From Thysanoteuthis rhombus (Eukaryota > Mollusca > Cephalopoda > Oegopsida > Thysanoteuthidae), in NCBI GenBank assembly GCA_963457665.1, contig OY735215.1, forward strand, positions 26,310,597 through 26,374,596: 64,000 nucleotides of DNA. The letters run 5' to 3'. Below, piece by piece: positions 37,946 through 50,059 of this stretch. Each line of letters begins with the position of its first letter. Position 1 is the stretch's first letter. Under the pieces are notes generated by a model that was given only the letters and a program-made list of their open reading frames with translations, was not told the DNA's origin and made no database searches. Position numbers and translations under genes: made by a program.

Positions 37946-38012
<67 letters not shown>
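37938..38012. repeat. (CT)n microsatellite
   Basis: About 75 bases of TC repeat, with two CTTTCT interruptions at the left. It lies about 75 bases before copy 2 of the direct duplication. Confidence 0.95.
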
Positions 38013-38015
<3 letters not shown>

Positions 38016-38088
38016 AAAATAAATTTCTGCTAAAATTCAAATATGTTTAGCCCTGCCATCTGTTATTGTCTGGCTATATATTATCAGG

Positions 38089-38357
38089 TTTTGTAAAAGA
38101 AAATTCAGGCAGATAGGACTTCCTCAATAAATGAAATATATGTTTCCTCAAGCATATTCAGTATTTGCACTTGCAAGTTGATTTGCTGCATACCAGGAAC
38201 ATAATGACATTTTTTCATATTGTCAACTGGTAAGTGCCTTTTAGTTTGACATAACACTATTTGTGGTCAGATAGATTTTAAGTAGCTAAGATATCTATTC
38301 ATGAATTGATTTCTATTATTTTGTTTACTTAATTTGTGATGGTGTGGGTCACAAAGT
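38089..38357. repeat. Direct duplication, copy 2
   Basis: Second copy of the 35705-35986 segment in the same orientation, with the short deletion noted there. Homology stops abruptly at CACAAAGT on the right and at TTTTGTAAA on the left. Confidence 0.95.
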
Positions 38358-39325
38358 TAACTGGGGTTAAAAACTGGATTCAAAATTGTTACACCATTTT
38401 CCTTGGCTATGTCAATAACACAAATTGAAATGTTGCTTTCATGGTTGTCAGAGATGAATAAAAATGTTCATGACCTCAATAAACAGATCCAAATTCATCC
38501 ATCCTGAGACTCTGTCTCATTGTGCCCCACATCATCTTTATACAAACATCATTGTTACATACCTTAATGCATGCCAACAACAGCGATATCTTATCACGCC
38601 TTGGTACAGTAGCCTATATCCCTAAATTGCAAATCAAAAGTTTATACTGTGATTAATTGTATATTGGGTTTAATAATTAAGAGGAAAATTTTACTTTTGA
38701 GCGAAATAAATAGCCACACTATGGTAAACTTACATCTAATCACTTCTGTTTTTTAGTCACATTGCTGTGCAATGGTATATAACCACACAAGAAGGCAGCA
38801 CTGTCTGAGAAAATGGGGTTGTCTCATTATGTCTCGATCTCCCTTACTCATATAGGTATACATATCCCCAAGTTAAGGTTGAATTATGTTCATTACAAAA
38901 AATTGATACTGCTACCAACTTGAACACAATTTGCATGATGGGTTAGTGATGATATTTTCATTTTAATTTTGAGTGTGGAATATTATTTCTACTCATACAT
39001 ACTCAACATTTGCAACAGTGTATGTTTTCACAAGTAGTTTAAAATAGGAAATGTTTCCTGGTTAATCAAATTGATTATTGAATTAATCAATAATATTTTA
39101 ATCAATATTCTTATAACATGTACATAGACATGTGTATGTATACTCAGTCAATAAGATAAATCAACTGTCAATACAGCATGTGATATCATATCTTTGATCT
39201 TGATTGTAGATATAGTTAATCTTGAAAATAACTCTGATTACTCTTAAATCAGCTTTAAATAAATAAAAAGTTTTGATTAATGAGTCAGATCAGCTTCAGC
39301 ACCTTGTAGGATTTGAAATTTCAAA
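38358..39325. other. Non-coding stretch, no gene seen
   Basis: No recognised repeat or protein-like frame. Confidence 0.4.
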
Positions 39326-39329
39326 ATAT

Positions 39330-39975
39330 TTTTATTTTACTTTAGCCAAAGAAGAGGTATATGTATCCACCTGTGTCTATCTGTCTTTCCGTTTGTCCAC
39401 AAAACATCTCCAAAAGTTTGTGAAAAATTTCAATGAAATTTTGTTGAAGGTTGGGCAATTGGCTATGAGAGAAATGATTACATTTTAGAGTAGATCTAGC
39501 ATTTTTTTCTCTACCCTTCATCATAGCTATATATTTACTGAACACAAATCCTGCAAAAAATCTATTTACTCATGTCTGTCTATCTCTCTATTTGTCCATG
39601 TGTTATCTCAAAAGATTCTCCATGAATTTCAATGGAATTTTGTGGAAGAGTTGACAGTAGGATACCAAAGAAGTGATTGAATTTTGGGATGGATGGAGGA
39701 TTTCTTTCCTCTGCTGCCAAACTTCCACATTAAACAGTGCTTCCAAAAGCTATTAATGAATTTCAATGAAATCTTGTGGACGCCTGAGCAATGGGCTATT
39801 ATTAAACATTATTCAATTTTGGAATGGATTCAAGTATTAGATTTAGAGATATTTTGTTCTTTTTTTCATGCATTTATATTTTCACTCCGGTTGTCCATAG
39901 AATATATCCAAAAGTTCTCAATGAATTCCAAAGACATTTTAATTAAAGGGTAGACTAGGTGATAGAATAGAATTG
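39330..39975. repeat. Tandem repeat family B, inverted copy
   Basis: Four units at about 190-base spacing carry 'tgtccacaaaacatctccaaaagttt', 'aatttcaatgaaattttgttgaag', 'gggcaattggctat' and 'tcaattttggaatggat'. The reverse complement matches the array at 24270-24880. Open frames 39273-39488 and 39684-39953 are repeat readings that are not open in neighbouring units. Confidence 0.8.
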
Positions 39976-42385
39976 ATAAGATTTGGGGGCAGATCAACAT
40001 TTTTTTCACATTCATCTCTCCAGTATCATGACTATGTGTGAATTGGTTTTCATTCAAAAACTAGTCATAATGGGGTTGGCAGAGTTATGCACTAACTGAG
40101 TGCTTTCTGATTTGTAACTGTGAAGGTATGTAGTTTTATCTCTAAGATAAATATTAGAAGAATTAATTTGCAAAAAGATAAATATTGATAAATATAATAG
40201 AACATGCCTTTTTCATCAATAACCTTTTTCTTGATATCTTTGTTTCTAAGCAAAGAAATAATGGCTTTCATTGATTTTTTATGAGTATTTAGCCTAAAAT
40301 GAATCAGATCAAATATCTCCAAGATAATACATGTTGCATATTTATAGATATCATATGACGTGAAAATTATCACATAGTGACTAATATACCTTCAACTTCA
40401 GACAATTTCTATGTTGCTTTATTGAAGTCATATGAAAAAACTTCTGATTTATTTTCATTATATTCATTTAGCAGCATTCTAGTCTTGAAGTGGAATGTCA
40501 GATGCCCAATTCAAGAACTATTTTGTATATTGGTAAAAAACAGTTATTACCATGACAACTTCTAATGACATCACCATTATTGTTATTTCATTGAACTTTA
40601 AAACAGTTCCCTTCTTTAGCCAGCATAATTGTAAAAAGTTTCAAATTTGGGCAAACTGGATTCATAAAGGTAAAGTAAATATTTTTAGTTAGGTAAAATG
40701 GATAGAAAACAGATTTGTAAAAGAAAGACATTTTAAACTTGGACATGATCGGAAACAATATTGATAAAAGTAGTTGTATCTATGACTTATACTCCTTTAG
40801 ATGCTTTGCAGGAACTATCAGATAACTTATAATTATTTTGATGAAGTTTTTGTAAATGCCCAAATAATTTAATGCAGTTCTTTTTTTGTTGAAATTGTTT
40901 TTGTCTTGAATGCATTTTTTTTTTACTAGTATCTCCTTTTAAATCCTTTAGATAAATTTTTTCAAAAGTGTTTGGTATTTGTTAGTACTTGGTATTTATT
41001 TAATCCTTTTCTTGTTAGAATTGTAATTTCAGGAATATTGTACCATACAGATTTTTTTCATTACATTGGACCATTATGCAGTATCTGTTCTTTTCAACTA
41101 AAAAAAAAAATGAATAGACAAATGTGGATGCTCAATCTTAAGTATTAAAATATAGCCACTCAAAGTGAAAACTCTAATGCTTATACTTTTAAGTCTGTTA
41201 GCCTACACCAGAATGTTCATGCTTCTAGCTCTAATTATTTGGAAGCAATAGTGCCAAATATGTAGACAAACATTTATACACAAACTGATACATATGATAT
41301 GAAAGAAAAAGGCATAATGATTGGCAATTTCACATCTGATAAACTCTCAGTCTCTCTTATGCTTACACATTTACTCTCACAATGACAATCAACTATTTCT
41401 TGATTTTGATTATTATCTTCAAAGAGGAGAAACCTAGAATAAATAGTCTTTTTTGAGCAGTGAAAAGTTTCTCTATATCTTCATTCTCAAAATACTTTGT
41501 ATACAGATATGACTTATAGTAACTAGTATTTTAGAGTTGTTAATCATATCCAGTATTGTTTTACTTTTTTACGGTGGCTATCATTGAGTATCAGTGATCT
41601 AACATAATCAAATGTTGTTCAATATTAGTAGTTTTCGAGCGACTACTTTTTTCAGCTACAAATGCTATAAGTGAATGGACATTCCTTATCACCAAGGCTT
41701 TAGTATATCTTTAAAATACGTTTTTTGAATAAATCTTCCAATAAATGAAAATACCTCTTTTAATGCTTGCAATTAAAGTTAACAGATACTCTCATGCATA
41801 ATATGTCTTGACACCTTTTTTGTGTACAAATTTGATAATTGAATACAGTATAGAGACTGGTCTGGTTAATCGCTCAATAGAAACCATCACATGACTAATG
41901 TCTGTTAGTATGCTGTGTTCGGGGAGATCAATCAAAAAATTGGAAAGAGGGGTGATCAATGGATGAGTTAATTCTGTTGCCTTTTGTTAGGCAGTAACCA
42001 CTGGAAAGTCCTCATTTGAAAAAAAACAAAAACAAGTGTGAATACTGCCAGACACAAACTAAGAGACGAATTTAGCATTAACTTACTTTGCTGATTGAAC
42101 CCCCCACCAAAAACATTTAAGAGGGTGATTTTCAAAAAAACAGAAAAAGTTTTTTTTTCTAGACATAACAAGGAGTAAATACTTAAATTTTCAGCCCTCT
42201 AGCACTATTGGTACGACCTTTGTGTATGATACGTACATCTAGTGATGAATAATATACTTTAAGTATCAAGTTGGAATAATTAAAAAATGGTTGGATCCAG
42301 TTTATAATTTTAGGAAGAAAAATATTTATGCATTTTTTATCATATTTTAGACAGGATGTATTCAAGTTATGATTTCAAATTATGT
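39976..42385. other. Non-coding stretch, no gene seen
   Basis: AT-rich. Open frames 40092-40373 and 40377-40565 show no family signal. No transposon end was recognised. Confidence 0.45.
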
Positions 42386-42386
42386 T

Positions 42387-42490
42387 TTGAGATTCTGTAA
42401 ATAAGTTAGGCAAATATGCAAAATATTGAGATACTATAAATAAGTTAGGCAAATATGCAAAATATTGAGATACTGTAAATAAGTTAGGCC
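42387..42490. repeat. 39-bp tandem repeat, about 2.5 copies
   Basis: The unit contains CTGTAAATAAGTTAGGCA and AATATGCAAAATATTGAGAT. Two full copies and a partial third are almost identical, so the duplication is recent. Confidence 0.95.
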
Positions 42491-43116
42491 ATACTGGGGT
42501 AATGAATTTTAACTTCTATACAAAAATGAACAATACCTACCATTAGGCAATGATTAGTGCAAGGTATTGTCAGTGATTTTGTTCCTTAATGAGAGTTTCA
42601 CAAATCTATCTTTGGCATAAGCAACAAAAATCTATGATATAAAGATGAAATAATGTATGTGTGTGTATACATGAACATCGAAATAGATGCCTTTTTAAGT
42701 TGATGCTTTCTTTTTCAAATGAATTATGTTTTTCAGTTTATTCTCCTCAAGCCAATTGCTAATGATACTGTTATTTTGTAACGTGTCACTGTTTTGCTTT
42801 CTTTTCCGCGTGTTGTGTATGACTAGGAGGAGCCTTTAAGCAGTGCAGCTTTCAGTTATCATATTGGTAGACTCTCTTGCTGCAGATATCACTCTAGTAA
42901 TCTTTATTTCTCCAAATTTGGAAATATGGGCCATGCCAATACTAAACAAGGTTTGATTAAAGTCATTATACAGCACATCTATACACACCTTGACACATAC
43001 TTGTACGCATTAATTCTTATATAACTGATATGTTTATTAGCCAACAATGTTTCACAATAATGTATTTCTGCTTATCTACTTCTATAAGTTTACTAAATAT
43101 TCTTCTTTCCTTTCAG

Positions 43117-44550
43117 AACCAAAAAAAGAATAAAGAAATGGCAGCTAAATAATTACAAAAAATGACCACTATGTGTGACCAGATTCCCACACAGTATCCA
43201 GACAATGAATGGATCACTATTCCAGCACAACCAATACTCCCATCTACAGGCACTATCACACCAGACAGTGATGTGGAGTCAAGAGTCAACCTGTTTATGC
43301 AGACCACAGGTCGAGGTTTGCAAGGGCAGTACTGGCGTAAAAGTGCATTTGAACTTTCAAAATGGTTAACAGCACAAATACAATATGAACGCCAAGGGTG
43401 GCAGTTGAAATTACAAACAGCACTAAAAGAGATTGAGAGTCATCGTCGAGATGCCTTAATGGCTGACAAAGTGTTAAGTGATAGTTTAGACTTGTTGCTG
43501 GAATGCATGGATACGTGTAACATTAACTACAATGCCAAGGTGTCTGCAGTCAGTGAAAAAAAGCAATTGCTGGCAGAATATGTTGAGGTTCTCACTGGAG
43601 TTCTCAAGTTTTTGATTCAGGAGCGTTCGCAGTGTTTCTGTCTAATGGAGAGGAAGCCCGACATAGAGGTAAACCTTGTAGAATGCATTCGTCAATTTTT
43701 GGATGCAGGAATACAATCAAAAAATGAAGCAAAGTCCTGTGCTGAGAAAGAAGAAGAACTACACTTAATGATCTCAGACCTGAGAGATGACGTGGACAGT
43801 TTTCAGAAAGCAGGCACATATGATAACTGGATTCCAACAAACTATTTCCAAAAACAGCCAAACAACAGTTTTGCAATAAGAAAATATAAGAAGAGGAGGT
43901 TTGGATCAGTGAGCCCCTTGGTGAACAGATTTGATGTAGGTGCTTTGAAAAACAATACAATAAACAAACTGAAGTCATCAGATGGTGATGAAGAAGACAA
44001 GAACATGAACTCAGATACAAAAACAAAGAATATGCAGGAAAGCCGAAAGCCATTAAACACTAAAGAAGACAAAAATGGAAAGAGTTATATTGTTAGCAAC
44101 CCAATTAATGTCAATGAAACCATCATGAAACACAGCGTAGACGGTCAACCCACTGCCTCAGAGGAGACAAGGACTTTGCGGTCTGATGACTCTTCTGGAT
44201 CAGATGGTCGGATTCAGTACAGTCTACCCCCAATTAAAGGGAAACAAATCAAAGAAGTTCACAGAAAGACAGGATCAGCTAAGAGGCAGCAGGAATCTAT
44301 ACATCCAACTGCAACCCCACCACCGACACCAGCATCCCAAACAACACCAATAATTACACACTTACAACAGCAGCAGCTGCAGCAAGAAGAGAGGATTAAA
44401 AAAGGTCATAAGTGTACTCGTTGTCAATGTATCTACAAAATTAAAGAAAATCAGAAACTTTCCTGTCATCATCAAGAGGGTAAAAAGGGAATAGAAAAAT
44501 TGGATGAGACAGGAAACGTGATAAAAAATTGTATTGTCTATATTGACTGA
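43117..44550 (+). CDS. Unidentified coiled-coil protein with C-terminal Cys/His segment (gene 1)
   Basis: A single open exon of 462 codons, the longest in the window by far. The coding part is 43162-44550. The exon appears to start at 43117, after a strong acceptor (TCTTCTTTCCTTTCAG with a TACTAAAT branch-like motif at 43091). An in-frame stop at 43150 fixes ATG 43162 as the earliest start in this exon, so 43117-43161 is 5' UTR. I do not recognise the family. Residues 70-115 hold a charged helical block with IQYERQGWQLKLQ, residues 190-216 hold an EEEL-type helical block, and residues 241-246 (KYKKRR) look like a nuclear-localisation-type basic cluster followed by SVSP. Residues 265-400 are low-complexity, and 401-408 are Gln-rich. 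Residues 416-437 form HKCTRC...CHH, a possible zinc-binding knuckle. No signal peptide or membrane segment. AATAAA is at 44629. It shares blocks with the 290-codon ORF 12 kb downstream. Confidence 0.88.
43138..43152 (+). promoter_or_regulatory. Short upstream ORF in the 5' UTR
   Basis: ATG GCA GCT AAA TAA, four codons plus stop, ends 9 bases before the main ATG in the same exon. An upstream ORF this close could reduce translation of gene 1 or require leaky scanning. Whether the transcript contains it depends on acceptor use at 43116. Confidence 0.5.
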
Positions 44551-44628
44551 TGAAGAATGTTTTCATTTGGTAGTTCTGTAACTATCCTTTAAAGTCTGCA
44601 GGATGTACTCTTGGCTTTCATTTTTGAA

Positions 44629-44646
44629 AATAAATAAATAAATAAG
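44629..44646 (+). terminator. Polyadenylation signal of gene 1
   Basis: Overlapping AATAAA repeats about 80 bases after the stop codon, within the normal distance for cleavage and polyadenylation. Confidence 0.7.
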
Positions 44647-44649
44647 CAA

Positions 44650-45160
44650 ATAATACAAGAATGTTTTTTCAATGCAGGAGTTTTCAAAACATTGGTCAGA
44701 GAAATCAAACATCTGCCCATAAGAGAATTTCACTTTTTGAATTCTTAAATTGAAGTTTCATTGCAACTCAGGGATGTCATCATCTTTTACCATAATGTTT
44801 CTCCAGTATTGCGTGATGTTATGAAGCATTGAGATAGAATTATTCAATTTTATTTAACTGTTCATGAACAAAACTTGAAAGGACTTTTTATAGTCCAGTG
44901 ATGTATATTTAATGTAGAATATCAGGTCACAATTTTCAATCATGTCATCTAGTGTTTAGGACCAAAGCAGGAGAAGATGAGAAGATTGTTTTAAAACTTG
45001 ACAAGACAAAAATTTATTTAAGCAGATACATCAATCACAGAAAATGTACTACAAAACTATGTTGGGAAAATCAAGGTTCAGGTAAATGTGAGATTTTTGT
45101 ACAGACTATATCAAAAAAGAAGTTGGCTGAACAGAAGTCAAGAGAACATACCAAATGGTA
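44650..45160. other. Non-coding stretch, no gene seen
   Basis: Sequence between the gene 1 polyadenylation signal and the RTE tail. The open frame 44952-45161 has no recognised motif. Confidence 0.4.
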
Positions 45161-45162
45161 GT

Positions 45163-45205
<43 letters not shown>

Positions 45206-45860
45206 GTCTCTTAGCATCTGTCATTGGACATAATCCTTGGGATTCACCACACTTCTCTCTCTTAGGTGTTGAGGAGCCAGTACTTTTTGAATTTCTAGCT
45301 CGTCACTCCATCTAGTACTCTGCTGGCCTCGCTTGTGCATGTGATCTCTGGAGATCCATGTCATGAGTTGTGATGTCCATTGATTGTCTGCTATTCTTGC
45401 AATATAGCCGGCCCATTGCCATTTGAGTTTTTTGATGGATTCTATGATGTCCCTAACTCTTGTCTTTTCTCGGATGTACTGTGCTGTCTTATGGTCTCTC
45501 CATGTGAGGCCCAGCATTATTCTTTCATGTGCATGTTACATGGTTCTCAGTTTGCAAGTCTGTCTCCTGGTTAGGTTCCATGCTTCAGCTCCATAAGTGA
45601 CTATTTGGAGGATACATTGGTTGTATAACCTTCTTTTTAGGATTAGTAGGATCTTATTGATTCTTTGCTTGATTTCTTCTTCTTTTGTGGGTCTCATAGA
45701 GATTCGTCGTCCTTGGTAGATGTGGTGGTCTACTTTCTTTAGTTCTGCATCCTCAATTCTGGTCTTAGTATTCTTATTTCCGATGTGATTGTTGCACATG
45801 TTCTTCATCTTGCTGAAGATCATGTGTAGGCCGACTTTCTTTCTCTCTTCATTTTGGAGA
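45161..45860 (-). mobile_element. RTE-type LINE 3' end
   Basis: The minus strand reads, from 45860 down, NEERKKVGLHMIFSKMKNMC, KKVDHHIYQGRRISMRPTKE, LKRRLYNQCILQIVTYGAEAWNLTRRQ, then (after a frame shift near 45535) MLGLTWRDHKTAQYIREKTRVRD, KLKWQWAGYIARIADNQWTS and QQSTRWSDEL. This is the post-RT tail of RTE elements. It ends in (ATC)n at 45161-45204, the 3' microsatellite of the element on its own strand. It is 5'-truncated and better preserved than the 21-kb copy. Confidence 0.92.
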
Positions 45861-45877
45861 ACACATTAAAATAGTTA

Positions 45878-45935
45878 ACATCTTCAATACTTTGAGCTTC
45901 TCTTGTGTATTCAATACTTTGAGCATCTCTTATAC
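45878..45935. repeat. Short direct repeat, about 28 bp, two copies
   Basis: 'caatactttgagcttctcttgtgtatt' is followed at once by 'caatactttgagcatctcttatacag'. The frame at 45892-46089 continues with DYCAVCGESGNQ, a possible Cys pair, but no domain can be named. Confidence 0.8.
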
Positions 45936-46479
45936 AGCCATTGCATCAGCTGAGCCAGATTATTGTGCAGTTTGTGGGGAGAGTGGAAACCAAGAGGTTC
46001 ATTTAACATACCAGTGCATACCTAGACTTATGATCGATGGAGAGTTTGAAGCCTGTCTGTCCAGTGAAATGAGAGTGTGCATCCTTTGAATAAGGGTTAA
46101 CAGGAAGTGATAAAGTATTCTTGAATATTTTACAGAGAGCTCCTGCAAAAACATAAGAACTAAGCATAGATTTAGTGTTGAGTTTATCCCAGCTGTAAAA
46201 TCTATTTGCTTTCTCCTTGCAAGCTCATATATATATTGTTTTTCTGACATTTAAAAAAGATTATTCTTGCTCCTGAAAGGTCTGGCAGAAGCATACATAA
46301 TATATGATGGTGCCACAGTTTTTACTCTACTGACTATTTAAATGATGTATTTGTGCAAAAAATTAAATACATATATTATGCAAGCAACTCAATTGAAATG
46401 AATTAATAACTATATCAATGCTTCATAATACATCACAAATTTTCCTTGAAAATGAAGTATAAGGCTTCACTTTCTCTGA

Positions 46480-47095
46480 CAAAGGTTTTGGTGACCTGAA
46501 AAATTCTTTGTATTTAGGGATGGATGGCACTTTTAAATCATGATCAAATTCATGGCACCAATTGTTTCCAATAAATTTCATCATAAATAGGAGATAATTT
46601 CCTCATGCTTTCAAATTATTGCTGGACGAGTCCCAAGCAACATGTGATAAAACTTTCATGGAATTGAAAAATTGGTATCCAATATGAACACATGTGAAGT
46701 GACAACTGATTTTGACCAAACATTTCATAATAGTTACTTTCGTAACAGCAATAGCATACGTTGTTTATTTCATTTTTGACAAAGTGAACTCATATTTTAA
46801 ATACAATTTTGATGGTTTTCTTGTCGCTAAAATGAGAATGTTTTGTGGTTTAGCACTTTTACCTTTTGAAGACATTATAAATGCTTAAGAACTATGAGAG
46901 GATGACTCAGTGCCGATAGAATTTATAGGTTATTTCAAATAGACATACATTGATGCCAAAGGGAGGAAGACAAGGAATATCTTTGCATCCAATTCATTTT
47001 TGAAATGCTCATAATCAAATACTTTAGGATTTGTCTTGAACCAATATTGCTCTTGAAAGTTTTCATTCAGCACAGAGAGCATCAGTAAAAAGCAA
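46480..47095 (+). pseudogene. MULE-type transposase pseudogene
   Basis: The plus strand reads DLKNSLYLGMDGTFKS (the first catalytic Asp block of MULE transposases), then HQLFP, then CWTSPKQHVIKLSWNK-type decay of the 'LLP.k...Y...f' region, then a readable ELKNWYPNMN, CEVTTDFDQTFHNSYF (the second, TxDFE-like block), NSIRCLFHF (the 'GC.FH' block) and later YRLFQIDIH. The order of blocks matches the MULE core (the FLYWCH-associated type common in invertebrates), with many stops and frameshifts. No terminal inverted repeats were located. Confidence 0.75.
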
Positions 47096-47099
47096 ACTC

Positions 47100-47825
47100 T
47101 TTAATATCTGGAAACTCACTGATACTCTTTGAAAAGAAGAAACATTGCACAAACAAAAACAATGCATGTACAAAGAGGATTACAGCACCCCATTAAAAGA
47201 GAAAATATGAAATAATCAGTTCACGCATCAAAAACCTTGTACAGTTACATGATGGAAATAATGAATCTATATTTTTGAAAACCATTGCGCATAGCTAGAA
47301 ATCATGTTTAAACTTATAATTAGATTTTCAAGACTGAACTTTCTGAGACCAAATTTTCATGTTTTTAGATCACTATCTTTAGTCTAACTTGATATTATTA
47401 TGGTCTTTCATGAATTCCAAAATTTCAATTTTTGTTTGCCTATAATATTTCTGTAATGTTATACCATTAATTCCTATTTTTTAATTTTCTTTTTTTGAAA
47501 AAAACATTTCCAGAATTTTTTGGACCAAATTTTCCATGATTGAGCTTTTTGTGACTTTATTTTCCAAGACCAGATTTTCCAAGCACCAATTGGTATACTG
47601 ATTTAGGACAAAGACTTGATAGGTCATTGTTGGATGCACACACATACACACGCATACACATACACATACACATTTACATTAGTTTTTGACAATTGTCAGA
47701 TAGGGATACAAAAAAAAAAAAGAATATAAAAATAAATAATCAGGAAAATTTCAAAATGACTAAATTTATATTACAAATAAGAGTATTTAAAAACCAATTC
47801 CTATTTTAGAACATGAATAGACAAT
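47100..47825. other. Non-coding stretch, short CA-rich run
   Basis: A (CACATA)n run lies at about 47637-47672. Nothing else recognised. Confidence 0.45.
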
Positions 47826-48085
47826 TATTTATATTATTATTCGGACTATCTTCATCTTGGTTGCTTTTCATACAATATTTCAGCCATTGTACTCTACGGC
47901 CTTCATCAGGTATCATCTGGTAGGTGTGGGGAAGTAACGAACTGAACCCTTTCTTTAACTGATGGGGGTATATTGACCGCACTCCCCTCTTAGCATTAGT
48001 AGTATTATTATTGTCTCACACTGGGATTGAACCTAGAACCATCAGATTACTTGTAACCACTACGCTATGTGTCCATGTGGACAAA
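47826..48085 (-). mobile_element. tRNA-derived SINE, near full length
   Basis: On the minus strand the head carries TAGCGTAGTGGTTACAAG (box A, close to consensus) and GGTTCAATCCC (box B) with about 35 bases between. The body follows, then 'ctgatgaaggccgtagagtacaatggctgaaatattgtatg', and the end is an (AAT)n tail near 47830. This is the cleanest SINE in the window. The 3' part has the same layout as the tail at 63750-63860 ('cctgaggaagaccagagggtacatgagtgaaatcttgtgaag'), so SINE and LINE-like copies may share a 3' end, a known way for SINEs to borrow LINE machinery. Confidence 0.85.
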
Positions 48086-48089
48086 AAAA

Positions 48090-50055
48090 AAAAAAAGAAA
48101 GATATAATGAATAGACAATTATTGATAAAGTTTGATGAATGGAATATTTCATGTTTCAAGTAATTTATTTTTAAATTACAAAGTTATATGTTTATAAGAA
48201 TAGACAAAAGTTGCGTATTTCTTTCAATGAGTTTGGATAATGTTTCTTTTTGTATAATAAATGATAAATCTAAACATTCTGTGATCATGTTCACATATTT
48301 TATGAAGCAGCAATTATCATGATGATATCAACTAAGTATTTAGGCATTTAGAGGTAACAAACAAATTTTGGTCGCATATTATATTAAGTTTATCTATTGT
48401 AACAAATTTTTTTGTATGGTGCAGAGGATTCTTTTGTTTGATGCATTAGAATGCATAGGAACATCATTAAGCAATTGAGACCGAAAAACAATAATGTTAA
48501 AAGATAATTTGAGATCATTTAAAAAATACAAGGAAGTTTATCCAAAGTCACATCCCAAAGTTTTCAATTATCTGTTCTTCAATACACTGTTACGTCGAGT
48601 AAAACATGCTTTATACATTTATGACAGTACTCACTGTAGGTTTTTTCATCTTTATGTAGGTACTAATAATATGATTCTGCTTGTTTGTACATGTGGACAT
48701 TACGCTTTATGATTATGATTCATTCTCCTTTCATCCTTTCATTGAATAAAGATAATAGAAAAAGTGGAGGGGAGACACAGACACAAAATTAGCTGCTGCT
48801 GATAAGCAAAGCTCCTCAGCATATGTGTGTGTATCCTGATTTAGGCAAGCAACTACTGTTGGTAATATCACTATTACACAACAACTGCTACTTTTTTCTC
48901 TTAATTCTGTTACCTTATTGTTTCCAAAATTATCAAAAAACAAAAAATATGATGAGTTGTAGAAAATTGACAAAAGAATGATTTTCATCTGAGGTATGCA
49001 TTTTTGTGTTTGCAATGAATATATCTATACTAAAATACATAATTGTAAAATTCATCCATTTGTAAATGATCCCATAATTTTTGACAAGAACTGTATTAGT
49101 GTATGTTAATAAATTGCCAAACTTTAAGAAAAATGTTATCATTGTTTTAGAGCCCTCTCATATGAATAAAATGCTCAGTTCATAAACTATTAAACTGTAA
49201 TAGGCTCACTTCTAAAGACTACATATTCTGTATGGATGATGCAAATTGCTTATGCAGTAAATAAAAAAGATGGAAAATTTCTCTCCTTTACCATAAGTAT
49301 AGTTTTTCACTTTTGGTCGCTAATTCAGAGAAGGAGCCAATTTTTCAGTGATAGATTGTAATGCAATATTTGAAACATCTATAAATAAATTATCATTTTG
49401 GTGTATCATTTATATATAATATGATCCAGAAAAATATGGACTAATCAGTTTGCAGGAAAACCCAGGAGACTATTAACAATAGTTCCTGTTGTTTGGTGCA
49501 TCAATAAACTATGAGATGAACTGAACACTGCTGATAATATACATAGTACTGCCATAAATACTGTTACAAGTTTATATTATATATTTTTTCAACATTTTTC
49601 ATGTAAATGATTGTGTTAACATAAAAGTGGCTAAACCTCCCTCCTATTATTATTTCAAGGTGCATGATTCTGCTATTTTCAAACTACCCAAAATGCTTTA
49701 GATCATCAAGATGATTTTGTATAGTACCATAAAGATATTCACTGAACTTCAGACTTTCAAAGATGTACAATAACCAGGCTATCCTCACACAGTAAAGTCC
49801 TCCAGTACCATCAAAGCTGTTACAAACAGAAACCAGGAAAATCCTTTGAGAAAGCAGAAAATAATAGCTTTGGAGATTAATATTTTTCATCAAGATCAAT
49901 ATCCCGGCTGATTAAAAGTGATCTTGGACTATATGCCTATCATTGTAGAACTGGATACATGCTAAATCCAGCTTTGATGAAAATCAAAGTACAAAGATTC
50001 AACAGTATTCAGGGAGTGATCACAGATCAATCTTTTTCATTGATGAAAAGATTTC
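48090..50055. other. Non-coding stretch, no gene seen
   Basis: Open frames 48494-48712, 48731-49015, 48933-49142 and 49684-49899 have no recognised family and no convincing splice context. AT-rich. Confidence 0.4.
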
Positions 50056-50059
50056 CAAG

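Noticed and set aside
43604..44072. Minus-strand open frames of 149 and 76 codons under gene 1
   Set aside because: Antisense shadows of the 462-codon ORF. The translations are Ser/Leu/Cys-rich without motifs.
43162..44550. Gene 1 as a tektin or other named ciliary coiled-coil protein
   Set aside because: The R/W/K spacing in the first helix is superficially tektin-like, but no tektin signature nonapeptide is present and the C-terminal half does not fit.
45940..46090. Frame with EPDYCAVCGESGNQEVHL as a zinc-finger exon
   Set aside because: Only one Cys pair is present, there are no clear splice sites, and it lies next to an RTE relic. Not enough evidence.
46480..47095. A live MULE gene
   Set aside because: Frameshifts and stops break every block. 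Only scattered motifs remain.
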